Origin: Angiostrongylus vasorum
Taxonomy: Eukaryota > Nematoda > Chromadorea > Rhabditida > Metastrongylidae
DNA length: 64,000 bases
Assembly: GCA_018806985.1 (NCBI GenBank)
Contig: JADANN010000364.1
Span: 2,721,001 to 2,785,000 of the forward strand
Direction: 5' to 3'
The notes below the pieces were generated by a model. The model saw only the letters and a program-made list of their open reading frames with translations, was not told the DNA's origin and searched no databases. The translations under genes and the position numbers were made by a program. Shown here one piece after another: positions 11,200 through 23,372 of the stretch (its first letter is position 1; each line of letters opens with the position of its first letter).

Positions 11200-12385
11200 A
11201 TTATGTCTTTCCAGAGGAATCGTCTTCCATAATGCTAGTAATACGACCAACCACCGTTTAGGCGCTCGTGGAAAGGACGCTTGTCTTCACTTCGAGTCCG
11301 CTCTACAGTTCTTAGAGTCGTCTACCGGTAGTCCTTTCTTCTCGTTCTAGGACGAGCCGTCTATGTCTTGTTATCGATCTGTGTTCTCCTTACTTTCCAA
11401 GATGGGATAAGTTTCGAAGGTCCGAATCGCGTATTACTGCTAAGAGAGTCGTGTGTTAGTTATATTTCAGAAGATATCGTAGAAGCAATCTGTAGATGGT
11501 CTGCAGGCTTTTTGTGTCGCTGAAGTGTTATAATACAGCGTTGCTACATAATACAGCGCTAGGAAGACCGCTGCGTTGAAAAAAAGTGAGCGCACAGTTT
11601 CTAGATCGTTAGCTGATCGGTGGCTTCTCTAAAGACTCCGCATGTTGTCCATGCCGTCCGCCTTCGGTATAATTTTTTTAGCTTTTTCTTCACATTCATT
11701 AACTTTCAACCTACGTATGTGAAAGAGTCTCTACAACCACAGAACCATCCAGTTCGATTTGTTCGCCTCTGAGCCATTAGTTCTTCATTAATTGGATCTT
11801 CGTCCTATTTCTGCGCATTACAATCTTTTCTCCCACATCGCTGAGTTCACTGAGCATCGTCTCTGCTCTACTGGTACGCTTCGAAAAGAAGATGATGTCA
11901 TCCGCTAAAGAATATTGGATAACAAATTTTCCATTGATACGTATGCTCTTCTCTTCCCAATCGAGTGACTTCATTATGCACTGCAGTGCGGCTGTTTAGG
12001 CTTTAGTTATATTGTGTCGCCTTGTTGAACCTCTTTTCCAATGGGTATGGTGAGGTGTCGACGAAGAAATTACGCAGTTGCGCTGCAGTTCCTACAGCAC
12101 TGTGCTAGTATTTTTGTGTAGGACGTGTCCACTCTGCGTCGACAAGAACTGATAAGATCGCTTCGACGCTGTCAAACACTTTCTCGTAGTCCCTAAAGGT
12201 TAAGACAAAGGGCAAACGGTACTCTCTGTAGAGTTCTCCGTCAACTGTGACATGGTTTGGATTTGGTCTATGCAGTGGAATCCTGGTCGGATTCCGGCTG
12301 GCTCCACTGCTTTTGCTCCATCCAAGGTCTTCTGTATGCATAAAAAGACAATCTTCGTGAGGGCTTATGGAGTACACAGAGTATG
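11200..12385 (-). mobile_element. decayed RTE-clade LINE fragment
   Basis: Minus-strand frames show EYRLPFVLTFRDYEKVFDSV (RT domain, 12105-12300), then pieces resembling VRQGDTI near 12000-12060, then SLDWEEKSIRINGKFVIQYS, LADDIIFFSKRTSRAETML and MRRNRTKIQLMKN (11777-11974). Further on, QIELDGSVVVETLSHT and FREATDQLT can be read. The YADD-box equivalent is LADD. Many frameshifts and stops. It belongs to a different RTE subfamily than the copy at 32.7-35.3 kb and the same one as 58.8-60.3 kb. A SINE-C copy abuts it. Confidence 0.8.
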
Positions 12386-12392
12386 GAGTATC

Positions 12393-12575
12393 GTACTATT
12401 TCAACGAAGCTGAGATATTTGCAAAACTCTGGACCGCAGGTGCCTGTGGTGGGGAACAAACGCGCTATTGTCCTTTCCGGGGAGTAACGCGTTCACTACC
12501 ACGCCATGCGGGTCCTTCGTTTCGCCTGTCTCTCAGCTAGTTCTATCCGGTGATTGCTGATGGCAAAAAGATCGA
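12393..12575 (-). mobile_element. SINE-C copy
   Basis: Begins gaagctgagatatttgcaaa and contains the core in reverse (ggaccgcaggtgcctgtgg ... accaccacgccatgcgggtcc-like). The far end is shortened. It abuts a decayed LINE. Confidence 0.68.
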
Positions 12576-14764
12576 GTCAAAGCATTTTATGTGAGCTCCG
12601 AGAAGTTCTACAGAGAAGCTCATATTTCCTAAGAGTAAACCGGTCGATATAAACGCAATAAATGGGTGCGGGAGGACGATTGTTTTTGCAAGGGTTTGCC
12701 TCAAGATTTAAGAATCAAATGCTAGAAATACTCGTGAATTGAGGTTCCTTCAGATCTTTAGTCGACTCGTCGCAGAATACTGCTGACGGAAACATCGATG
12801 ATAAATATAACGGAGTAATTCAACATCACACGTTAGTATTTAAAAAGTCGAGAGTTCGGAAATCACCAACAGATGGCTGCCTCCAGAAATATTTGAGTTA
12901 GCACTTCAACATGAAATCGCACAACTTTGAGACAACTATCAATTAGCCTCCTTTCTTATAGAGTAAGAAGATAGAGATAAAAATCCAAAACATTCATAAC
13001 ATTAACCCGAGCTTCGTGAACTGCACTGAGACAGCCGTTCTTCAGCGCCTAGATAGAATCGTCACTGCTTCTTCAAAGGCACTTCAGGAGATCATCCACG
13101 ACTTGTAACTCGCTTGCTTCGAAATCCTTTCCCACCCGCCTCAATACTAGATCAAGGAGAATGACAAGTCATCCCAGCTCTTCTGCTTCTAACATCCTGT
13201 GCGGAAAGTGCACACTCGAACATCTGAGTAGTCTCCCTATTCTCATCAAAATGCTGAATCGGCTCTTCGCACTCCATTTGTTAGATGCAATGTTTCTGTT
13301 CTTGAAAGGTTAGTAGGATCGTGTTGTTGTACACGAAAAGGATTATCTCCGTGGTATCATCTACCATCTCCTAATCTGTGTCTTCTACAGACTCTGCAAT
13401 AGGCTAATTTTGAACCTTTGACTTTAAGAATTAACTGACGGAACATAATTAGGAACATTCATATGCCAGTAAGCAAAATTTCGAAAACGATTAGCTACGA
13501 TGGATCAGATCTGGATGACAAGGAAAGTCACAAAAACCATCGCGAAAGGACAAAAGAGTGCTGTAGCTCACCATTATTGACTTTAAAGGAAGCCTTCAAG
13601 TATATTAAAAAAAAGCGTTTTCACATGACGATACCGTTCTGCCAAAATTTATAACCATACATTACCACTGAAAAAAAACAAAAATGCTGCTTTATCTTAG
13701 GCTGATTTTCTGATCTGAGTAGGGTTCATTGCTCACATTTTGTGATTAACACACGGATGTCCTTACCCCACCTCAAGAGTTAAATGCTGGGCTTCCCCTA
13801 GTAGGTAGATTTTTTGGATTGGTTTTTGAATTAGATTTTCGTTCGAATTAGGAAATATTGACCACATGTTAAAATGTGGTGTGACGCGTAGTATGTCTAG
13901 GATCTCAGAAAGGCTACACAGCTGAGCCACTAGCAATCGTGTTTAAAAAAGATGAACGGTTCCCAAAAACCAGATAATTTAAAGCGTTTCTTGAAATAAT
14001 GCCTAGCGTAACTGAGAGAGTTAAAGAAGAGAGGAGACAGAAGGGAGAAAAAGTTAGGTACATATTGTATCAGGCAGATTAGAAAATGAATCCTAAGTGA
14101 TGGACTGTAACGACGATCAACGACTAGAAGGGATGCCGAGAAGGATGAGATATGTAAGATCAGGTGTTCCGGATACACGATGCATCTTAGCTGAGTTTTA
14201 CGCAAAGACAACTGCTGAGCTAGGAGACAACCGAATCAATAGTCAAACATTTTGAAAGTGATCTTGGAAGGAAAGCAAGGTGCTTTCGACTTCCAAAAAG
14301 AGATGTCACTGCGTTTTCACACCAAGTTTTTATCGTCTCAACTCCTTCTATACTATGTAGGAAGCCACTTCCTGTGTTCGCACGACCAATGCCTCAGCTT
14401 CTTCTGCACTTGTCACTGTTTATCGTTAATCCTGTCAAGTGGACTACTGAGGTTTTTCTACTTGTTAAATCTGCGTTATTAATACATGCCTTCAGCGAGA
14501 GAACATACACATGGTTTGAATGGGAAAACCATAATTTTTCATTCCTAAACTGCTTTACAAACGCTGTGCAGAGGAAGCTTTTCCCAAGACCTTAATGACA
14601 CGAATTAGCCTTTTTAATGTATCGCTGAGTGCAATTATTTCTCTTGCATAAATACAAGAGAAGCTTATTTTCGAAAAGGCACGCCATCAGAATTTCTTAA
14701 AGTTTAGTTTTCTCAAAGATACCTATGGTACGCAAATATCACCTGAAATCTCCAATTACAGAGT
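12576..14764. other. no firm feature
   Basis: A 63-codon frame at 13463-13654 (+; SYDGSDLDDKESHKNHRERT) has an acceptor-like site before it but no clear partner. The rest holds only short frames. Confidence 0.35.
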
Positions 14765-14959
14765 TCATAACTTCGGATGTCCGTGAACCAGAAGAAAACT
14801 TAGGCGTATGCCTGTAAGGCGGTCTTTTTCGAGAGATTCGCAAAAATCGGCGGGTGACATTTTGAGTGACAATCCACATCTTCGTCGCAGATTTATAATT
14901 TTCTCCGACACGTTGCGATCATTCCAGTCTGCTCTTTTACGACGTTTAACGCCTCTCAT
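14765..14959 (-). other. open block, both strands, unassigned
   Basis: The minus strand frame contains WNDRNVSEKIINLRRRCGLS and SPADFCESLEKDRLTGIRLS and ends at a stop near 14765. The plus strand is also open. It looks like a piece of a coding sequence, perhaps from a transposon, but I cannot name it. It ends just before a (TA)n array and a SINE. Confidence 0.22.
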
Positions 14960-15010
14960 CGGTAGACAGCTGAGATTCGCAATTTCAACTGACGTATTTT
15001 ACATATATAA

Positions 15011-15012
<2 letters not shown>

Positions 15013-15050
<38 letters not shown>
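15013..15050. repeat. (TA)n microsatellite
   Basis: About 18 units ending directly at the head of a SINE-A copy. Confidence 0.97.
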
Positions 15051-15052
<2 letters not shown>

Positions 15053-15326
15053 GCGCGTGTGGCGCCGTGGTTGGAGGCGCCCTGCGACACACGCGTGGGA
15101 TCGATTCCCGCGCCCGTGCCTCACCGAGCTTTCCGTCGCTCCAGGGTCGGAAAAATTGGTACAAGACTTGTCTGGGAGGATAGCAGCACTGGCTCGATAC
15201 ATCGATATGTCACCATGAGTCATTGTAAAGGCGAGATATGCATTCAATCACCTCCAACGATGCTTGATGAAGTCGAATGCATGGAGCATCCGTCAGGGTG
15301 TGATCAACGCCAAGAGCTTTATCCTT
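15051..15326 (+). mobile_element. SINE-A copy, nearly full length
   Basis: Head gggcgcgtgtggcgccgtgg and box B-like gggatcgattccc, body with acaagacttgtctgggagga, tail with atatgcattcaatcacctcc and gatcaacgccaagagcttta. It starts directly at the end of a (TA)n array. Confidence 0.85.
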
Positions 15327-15775
15327 GTTATTTTTTATAGAAAATTTTTCCTATTCGTTATAAATCTAAGAATCCTTTTTAACGAAGCGATAAGGGTGAA
15401 GGCAACCGAAATATTTACAAAGTGGATTCACGTATTCACCAACCGGCCATCCCAAGCACCTGGAACCACGAAGTGCGTATGATTGTCAGGTTGAGTTTTA
15501 ACAGACATTCATGGAAGATAAAAAGGAGAAGAAGTAGAATCTGAAAAGTTTCCATGACGCGTAAGCGCTGAGAATGTAAAGGAAATCCAGCGATTGATCC
15601 CGCTCATGTAAAAATTATTCCAGGTTTCTGGACTATGCATAGACATCGCTAAGAAAAGGGACATCCACCATGAAGTGTTAAGGTTTTCAAGAACTCACTG
15701 TTATCAAGAATTGAACTATGAAGTTTTCACCTTATTCGATTGTTAAACTAACACGGAGTTGACAAAAGCTTTTAT

Positions 15776-15830
15776 TCGGATAGCGTTTCGACGTCTTCGT
15801 CTCCCTTAGAGGCGGACTGATCCGAGTCGG
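15776..15830 (-). other. hammerhead-like motif, diverged
   Basis: Minus strand: outer tcggat/atccga pairing with gacgaagacgtcgaaacg inside; the ctgatga box is replaced (tctaagg). Same inner sequence as the motif at 36.6 kb. Confidence 0.3.
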
Positions 15831-16339
15831 TGATGCACAGGTGCTTGCCCTCGCGATGTGGTTGTTCGTTGTCGCCTACAGTCGAGCGCTGTAGAAGGAC
15901 CACTGGTCTAATGAAGAAGCTTACGCGACGATGCCTTCTTATAAAGGACTGATATTGATCTATTGCTGAAATCCAGCATGACTTACCTTTTTGGCGGGAA
16001 CGGATCTTGCAGGGTTTGGTATTTCGTTAGATGGCATTTAGCCAATCAATATTCTTCAAACCGACCATCATTTAATCTCGGCATTAATAATCAATACCAT
16101 CCTTTATTAAGAAAAATGACGGAATAAAAATAACGTAAAAAGTGGGAGGAATTTAACCTTTTTTACGCTTTAAATTGTATATTTACCATATGAATCAAAG
16201 AGAGGGACGTGATCCAGAACGATTTTCAAATGACAGATGCGATGTCTAACGGTTATCACTGGGAACTGGCGAAGTCGTAGAAGCTATCGGGCAGACGAGC
16301 TGTACCTAACCGCTCTTCAGTTCATCTTCACTAACTATG

Positions 16340-16665
16340 AACTACTTGTGTACAATGAGTCCCACTCCGAACACTACGGCTTTGAGGAAGGCGAAATCCC
16401 GAAACGCCAGCCATCGACCAACAACAGCAACAACAAAGTAACAACAACAGCAAACAACAACAACAACAGCAACAACAACAACAACAATAACAACAACAAC
16501 AACGACAACAACAAAAACAACAACAACGACGACAACAGCAACAACAACAGCGACAGCAGCAACAACAACAGCAACAACGACAACAACGATAACGACAACT
16601 TATACCAACCCCGCATTAGCTCAACAAGATCATTTCATGAGAACATATAAATAAATGTATGAACT
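16340..16665 (+). repeat. hammerhead-bearing dispersed repeat with long AAC tract, copy 3
   Basis: Motif at 16378, an imperfect AAC/AGC/GAC trinucleotide tract (about 16418-16600), then ataccaaccccgcattagct and tail aacatataaataaatg. The Asn-rich open frame across it is a by-product of the triplet repeat. Confidence 0.5.
16378..16412 (+). other. hammerhead-like motif, degenerate
   Basis: ggct/agcc ends kept; box is ttgagga and stem II is broken (ggcgaaatccc). Followed by the longest AAC tract and by the same 3' block (cttataccaaccccgcatta). Confidence 0.4.
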
Positions 16666-17373
16666 AGTAGTTGGTCGATCGATTGGATCGAATCATGCTG
16701 GCAACGCTCCAATTCGTCTCTTCGTCCGATCATTACGTGTCATGAATGAATGAGTTGCGACGACCTTCCATGTAGTCAAGTGCTCTACGTGGGTCGACAG
16801 AAAAACCCACGGCTGTGCTTCGTTCAATATTTCCATTCTTCTACAGCCTTGAGTTGACACATCCTTTCTCTTATTTACCAGTTCAACTCCTTGCTGACAT
16901 TAAATTCATTCTTAAGACATTTTTTTAAAACGGTGTCACATAGTTTAGACTTCCAGCAATTTCTCGTTGTTGAAAATCACTCCTTGGTTAAGTTATGGTC
17001 AGTTGTGTTGCAATAGAATTCAAATATTATTATTCACAACTCAAACCCGATTTTTTTAGAAGGTTTTCTTAACTGCAGTGGCTTGTACCTTAACGTTTCC
17101 ACGACTCTGACTAGAAACCATCCTCGATAGTTCCATGCATTGTTCTCAGTATAAAGTTTTTACGAAATGATGTTGTGATGTACGTTGTCCATATTGACCA
17201 CGATATTTGTTCCACCTTATCTCTTCTTGCTTCTTATCTACAGGGTTTTCTTTATATTACCTGTTTCCATCTAAGAATAACAGAGTTTTTATAGTTCTAT
17301 TGCCAGGACCGAAAAGATGTAGCATTGTGGAATAAAGCTAATCATACTCGAGCTTAATACCTCTTTAATTCAG

Positions 17374-17535
17374 CCATATTCCAGTGATCTAACGGTACTT
17401 GTGATCTCTGAGTCGAGAGCAGAAAGATTCCCAGAGGGTGAAGCACAGACATCTCTTGCGATCCGTACTACCCTAGCAGTTCGGCTGGCAACTAGGCCCG
17501 AGACAGTCGCTCTCAAGTTCCGCCTCCTCGAGTAG
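17374..17535 (+). CDS. candidate terminal exon, unknown product
   Basis: After acceptor tctttaattcag a 53-codon frame runs to TAG. It starts PYSSDLTVLVISESRAERF and ends PETVALKFRLLE. The block is clearly more GC-rich than its surroundings and uses varied codons, as coding DNA does. Part of the opposite strand is also open, so orientation is not certain. No partner exon was found upstream. Confidence 0.35.
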   Translation, partial: PYSSDLTVLVISESRAERFPEGEAQTSLAIRTTLAVRLATRPETVALKFRLLE

Positions 17536-17747
17536 CGCTCACCTCATCTGGCCTCACACTCAGAACTCGATCCAGTTTCAGTCATCGATCAATAGTACCT
17601 GGTGTTGGTTTCCGTTGTCGTCGTCGCCTCACTCAACAATTACCGTGCGGTCGCTCACAAAATATAATTGGATCCGGTTATATTAACCCTGTCATTATTT
17701 TTCGTATTGGGTATATTGTAGTCAAGCCTTTCAGCTCTTCTAACATC

Positions 17748-17942
17748 TTGCATTCTTACACAGCAATTAATGCCCGACACGCTATGGCATCCAATATGTT
17801 GAAAAAGTTGGGTTTTTCTTTCAGAACAACTTGTTGGCTCTATCCTTGCTTCGTCGGTGAGCGCAAACGACCAGCTGAAGTAACGGAATTATCCCGTCTT
17901 GTTATCTCGTCAGCGCTTAGATACGTTTTCTATTCCGCCTAA
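17748..17942 (+). other. open region with splice signals, unassigned
   Basis: Following acceptor cattcttacacag there is an open frame containing INARHAMASNMLKKLG, and a second acceptor-like tract (tttttctttcag) followed by an alternative frame QLVGSILASS before gtgagc. Both readings are plausible and neither product is recognised. It may belong with the candidate exon at 17374-17535. Confidence 0.2.
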
Positions 17943-18661
17943 CATTCATCACTAAAGATCCTTATCTAATGCGAATGTCTTGCAACAATACACCAGACGG
18001 TTTCATTTCTCCTTTGTTCGCTATAAATTTTTTGGCGTTCTTTTAGTTATTGAAAGGTTTGAGTTTCAACTACAAAAGCTTGTGCATCTTTTCTTCTAAT
18101 GACGTATGGAGAGCGGTTAGGGAAATATAGAATAGTTCTCGTGGGTAGTATTTAGCAAGGGATTTTACTAGAAATCAATTCACTCTCTGGTAAGTGATGC
18201 TCATTTTAACGTATTCGTTTTCCTGATGGGAAACCCGTACTTATCCTTAATAGATTCAGTTTTCTATGTGACATATTTCACTTAGTCCACAGACTATATG
18301 TTGGGTTGCCTAGGAGGTAGGTAAGACTACAACACTATAGCACATTCTGGACTATGTGAGCTTTATATGACTCATACGTGATCTTAAGCGGTCCAGCATC
18401 TCAAAGTTATACACGCCTATCTCGGTTCATAGCAGAATTTAATAAGTGAGTAAAACTGTCGGTATCTATTTTTTTTTACCGTGCAAGCAGAATTTTGTCT
18501 ATTCTGTCACTATAATAAGTTAGCAGGCTTTTTGTCATTAGTTTATGCCTACAAGGCACGTTAGAAAATTTTGTCGGGTTACCAGATATTTGTGAATACC
18601 TTCATTGAATCTAATCGTATCAGTAGAGACTGTCACTTAAATTTCTCATGTCACATCACAG

Positions 18662-18790
18662 CAGGAGACTAGCGACCAGCCCGACACTACAGAGGTCATC
18701 TGGAGCTGCCAGGTCTTGGTCTGTTTACCTTCTCCGGTCTTTGTACTTGGTGTCTTGCGTTTCACAAGTCATCCCACATTAAACGCGTGA
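18662..18790 (+). CDS. candidate terminal exon, unknown product
   Basis: After acceptor gtcacatcacag the frame reads QETSDQPDTTEVIWSCQVLV and stays open for 42 codons to TGA. An internal donor-like gtcatc could end the exon early. GC content is higher than the flanks. No family recognised. Confidence 0.22.
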   Translation, partial: QETSDQPDTTEVIWSCQVLVCLPSPVFVLGVLRFTSHPTLNA

Positions 18791-18944
18791 AAATCCATTT
18801 GGTCTTTTGAAGTAAAGAAGAAGCAGAAAACGACTTTGGCTGACATCGCTATGTCCAGCTATTTGTTCTGCTTTTTTCTGTTATGTTCGTCCTTTCATCT
18901 ATGATAACAGTGATAAGTTCTGTCCAGTTAACTAAAAGTAAAAG

Positions 18945-19202
18945 AATAAAGCTGTCGGCGTTGATCAATCCCTAAGAAATGCGCTTCATTGAGCATTGTT
19001 GTAGGTGATTGAACGCATATCTGGCCTAAGAATGACTTCCTGTGGCGAATCGATATACCGAGTCAGCGCTGCTATCCTTCCAGACAAGTCTGGTACCAAT
19101 GTGCCGACCCCGTAGGGATGGAAGGCTTGGTGAGCCTAGACCGCGGGTTCGAACTCAAATGTTTTGCAGGGCACCTCTAACCACTGAGCTACGCCAGCTC
19201 CA
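18945..19202 (-). mobile_element. SINE-A copy, nearly full length
   Basis: Minus-strand head ggagctggcgtagctcagtggt keeps a very good box A; box B-like gagttcgaaccc is also good. Body and tail are recognisable throughout. Confidence 0.78.
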
Positions 19203-20005
19203 TCCATTGTATTAGTGCAAGAAATTCGTAGTGCTAGTTTTTCGTCTATCCCTTAACCATCTCTCTCATTACTGAACCGAACCTACTCATTAGTTTTTGC
19301 ATAGACATTTTTCTAATGGCAGTTTCTTAAGTGATGACTCCTATCATTTGTTGGAATTTTACATTGTAATATTCTAAAATATTTCTCAGACAACTTTACT
19401 CAGATATTAGTGTCGTTCTTAAGCATTGACTCCTACCTTTTCCCCACTAATACATTGACAAAGTGCCGTACTAGCAATTGTGAGCATGAGCCATTTTAGC
19501 TCCCCCATATAATCTTCACGAGGTGTGCATAATAATCGGAATGCACCAAAAACAATATGGGTTCTTTATTGCATTGGAACTGTAAAACGCTAAAACGCAT
19601 AGAAGAGAATCCTCGGTTCTATGCGGAAAAAATTTGGTAGTCATGCACTGTCATCAATGTTCTAGTAAGTAATCAAAGGTAGAAATCAAACACTTAGTGC
19701 CTCAAAAGTCACATTTATCGGCTATTCTTCTGTTGATCGTCTAGTGCCAGTAAATGTCGTGTGCCAGCGTTTTCCTGAATGTAGCTACCAACTATCTTCT
19801 TTTCGTTTCTGTGTCAACTCGCTCCAGGCTTCGCATGGCGCTCGATGGAGCCGCGCTGAGTCGTGTTGGCGATGCGGCATCGCTTTGTCCCACTCCTTTT
19901 GTCGACGAAGATACGGTAGAATGATGACGTTATGGTTGTGAAGCTGTTGTGTAGTTTATTAACAAATTTTATTTACTACGACTTTGCTACCAAGTTTGTT
20001 TTTTA
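19203..20005. other. no supported feature
   Basis: A small GC-richer patch at 19800-19930 is open on the plus strand but has no motif or splice context. Confidence 0.4.
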
Positions 20006-20366
20006 TATGACCCCCTCTTCGCGTCTGCTGTGCGGATCCCAGCACTTCTCGTATTCGATTCGTTTCCTCGCATCCATTAACTACGAAGATTTTCCAAATT
20101 TACGTGTGCCTTCGGATACTGCTTGAGGATTTGCATTTCATCTTCAATGTCGTAGAATGGTGATTGAGTCGATTCTCCCTGGAGTGCTGAGATTGCCATG
20201 CTGGAGTGCTCGCAATTGGATTGCACAGAGGGTTTTCTTCCGAACAAGTCCGATAGCAACTTCCCGACCTCGGAGAAATGAGAGGCTTCGTTGACCCGGG
20301 GCGGAGTCGAACTACCACCGTGCTCATGATAACCGATATCACTGCCACTGTGTTATCCGCCCCCCT
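20006..20366 (-). mobile_element. SINE-B copy with tRNA-like head
   Basis: On the minus strand the head reads gcggataacacagtggcag, with box B-like gtagttcgactccg 40 bp on. The body follows (cgaggtcgggaagttgctat), and the other end matches the family. A second tRNA-derived family distinct from SINE-A. Confidence 0.78.
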
Positions 20367-21345
20367 GTTAAGTTTATTTACTTTGGCTTTATTTACCAAG
20401 TGCGAAATGATTATCAGCTTTTGTCCCACTTAAGTCAATAAAGTCAATAACATTGATGCCGCGGAAAGTGAGATAAAGCCGCACCTATGACTACTGTGAT
20501 GTATTTACCAACTGTGTTTTGTAATCCTATCGATGTAGCCTATTTTGATCGACTTTTTTTCGAAGTCCTTCCGGTTCTCATCATTATTCTTTATCCAACC
20601 TACGGAATTCTGTAGACAGTAAGTGTAAAGAAGAGCTTGAAGGCATTAAGAAATAAGCAGATTGAGCGATAGTTAATGATTTGTTCGTCTTCTTTGTACA
20701 ACTACGAAGAAATGTTGTCTGCAAATGATGAGGACTTTCGGATATGAGTCAAAGCCCCCCGCGAGCGGCTTTTTTCAAGATCATGCCAAACTTTGGAAGA
20801 GATGTGTGTTAAAATAATATAGTTAGAATAATCCTTTAAATTCGATATGGAGAAGACAGACTTGATTTCCATGGAAGGCAGAGTAGAATCGTAGATGACT
20901 TTTTCCATAACTATTCCAGATTCAGTGCTGGCTTCCTATGAACACCAGAAAGAGGTTACCTTTGTCTTGTAATATGCAGTGACGCAGATGGCACTGACCT
21001 GGTGTTTGAAGGCTCGCGAATGATGCTGTCACTGCGATTGGACTCGTTGCTGGTGGGCCTACGAAATTGAGCTCACTCTTTCAATCTTTCTACAAATTCT
21101 ACCGCTCCTTCACTGAAAACGGAGATTTTCTTAATGTCATCTTTGTTCTCTCCTGTGCATCGCTTAGCAAACTCGGGCATAAGTTGCGTGCTCGTACGAT
21201 TTCGTTTTTGACGAATTTAACTTGAGAGTTTCCAAAGACTTTCGTCTCGTGGTGAATTTTATACCATTGCCTTTCTCAACACCACATGAATGTCTTAGAC
21301 GAGCCAACCGTATTCATAATCCATCTAGAAAACAGCACTTGAATT
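20367..21345. other. no firm feature
   Basis: A minus-strand frame at 20702-20908 (MEKVIYDSTLPSMEIKSVFS) follows an acceptor-like aatag but cannot be extended. Confidence 0.3.
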
Positions 21346-21730
21346 CTTGGATACTTGGACGGTCCGTCTTCACTGGTTGTGCGGGTCCTAGCAAAACTTC
21401 CATTATTTCGCAGTTTTGCTGGTTTAGCCGTTGTAGTTTCCTGAAGTACAGAGGTCAGGCCAGCCACAGTCTGCCACAGGTCGTCACCACCACAGACAAT
21501 CGCCGCCCTTGTGGATCATAGGGAGATTTTGCCACCATGCAACTAGTTTCGTACCAGAACGGTGGTGAGTCCTGGTATTGGTTGAATCTTGGCTAGCCTT
21601 CCTGATAGGAACGTCGGCCTCCTTCTTAGCTTGGGAGACCCTGCTGCAGGGACGAATCCTCTCGTTGTACATCGCAGCCCGCCACCCAGGAACACCTCCC
21701 TGTCACCATGAGGCGGTAAACCGTTGGGAG
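21346..21730 (-). mobile_element. SINE-D copy
   Basis: Minus strand: starts with the gaggcggtaaaccgttggga block (21710-21730) and ends with the RTE-like tail, readable as RTTSEDGPSKYP near 21350. Confidence 0.78.
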
Positions 21731-22850
21731 GAAAGAACAGCGCTACCTTTCTAAAACCCATTCGATAGAACAAACTTATCCAAACTTATGCTGGCTTTAA
21801 ATTCTCGTTTTTTGAATTCCATGAAACTTTTTTCGATACAAAGAACTTAGCAAGCGAGTGGCGCTGATCCGATTTGTGTAGAATTTTGCCACCTCAGCGA
21901 ACTCGATTATCCAAAACCTTCAGTTTTCCTTGATGTGGTTAGTTTCTTTATTATTCACTGAGAAATATCACCGTCGAAAGGAGAGCTTTTTGTAGAGCAA
22001 GTCACCATGAACGATCCCCTGTCCTTACAGCGAATTTAGACGCTCTCTCTTTTCGTTAGATTCGGGTACGTGGATCCCGATGTGAAGGATTTCGCACATC
22101 TGAATTTGCTACTGCTTTGTGGAAACTATGGCCTTTCGTCTATAACATCTTCAAGCCTATATACAATAGTTCGCTATTGAGAATTAAGTGATGGCCATTT
22201 TGGTCCACATGGTTTCGACCACGAATGTACAAATTCTGATAGCTTATTTCTCAGAGGAATCGAAATTGGTGGCCAGTCTCGTGTTTACGAGGCGACGACC
22301 GCAGCGACTTTACTGTCGTTTATTCCGAAAAAACAGGTCTTGTCCAGTGTCATTAACAGTGTTTACTAAGGTGCCTTCCGTCTTTCTCCGTCCGACTGTC
22401 GTACTTCATAGCAGCTATTCAATAGAGTATTCTGGCACAAATCGTCACTAGGGTCCTTCCAGACGTAGGCAGCCTAGAGTGTCACACTCACATTTTGATT
22501 GCTGCTTCGTGTTAATGGTGTTTTTTTCTTAAGTTGAGAGGAATTAAGCACTCGGTTTCCGCTCTTTTTGGCCCGTAATTCGCAGAGGTAGGTAGCCGGG
22601 CTTCCAGTGAAGGACATCTACAGCTTTACACCAAAAATATTACACATACTCATGTTTATCTTTTCAGTTTCTTTCTATTTTTTACTCCGCTAATTTATTA
22701 ATCATTTTATTTTTGTTTTCATCTTAGTCTGTTTCGCTATTTATCTTTCGTTTTGTTTACTTGATTCATTTTTTTAGTTCCCTATTTTACTCCATTTCTT
22801 AATTTCATTTTGTTTCACTGATTTATTCTTATTTTTCAATGACATATATA
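21731..22850. other. no supported feature
   Basis: Short frames and a T-rich stretch before the (TA)n array. Confidence 0.5.
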
Positions 22851-22876
22851 CTATATATATATATATATATATATAT
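22851..22876. repeat. (TA)n microsatellite
   Basis: About 12 units after an AT-rich, T-rich stretch (22660-22850). Confidence 0.95.
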
Positions 22877-23371
22877 GTACATTTATGTGTTAGGTCCCAA
22901 GCGATCTTTCTTGACATCAGCATGCGACCCAAAATTCCTTCCATTCATTTGTTTGTCGTGCAATCATAATCCTCGAAGGCGTTCGGATTCGCATGTGGGC
23001 TCGTTTGCTGCTTGAAGATTCATAATCGTCTTTCACCGTTGGTATTAAATTCTTGTGATGATTCTTAGAAGGTAGACATGTGGGCGCGCAAGGTCTTGTC
23101 ATCATTTGTTGTTCGGAAGGAGCTTTGCTGTCGTGCGACTTAGATTCTTTCATAATGATAGCAAGTCCTGGGATTTTTTGACCGACCAGTCGAGGATAAT
23201 TTAAAAGGCCAATTATGTACCATAACTAATAAAACGCAAACTATTATCAAAACCAAACTCGTTGTGTGGTGAGAATCAGGAACAAATGATAGAAAACTAC
23301 GAAGATTTAGCGTCAATTTATCACATCAGTGCATGAAGACTGACTTTCTATAAACTTCGGCATAGATAATC

Positions 23372-23372
<1 letters not shown>

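Noticed and set aside
16237..16650. Asn-rich protein of 137 residues
   Set aside because: The Asn run is the AAC tract of a dispersed repeat, and the frame starts within unrelated sequence.
19140..19202. Functional tRNA gene suggested by good box A and box B
   Set aside because: It is the head of a SINE-A copy: the body and tail of the family follow and the acceptor stem does not pair.
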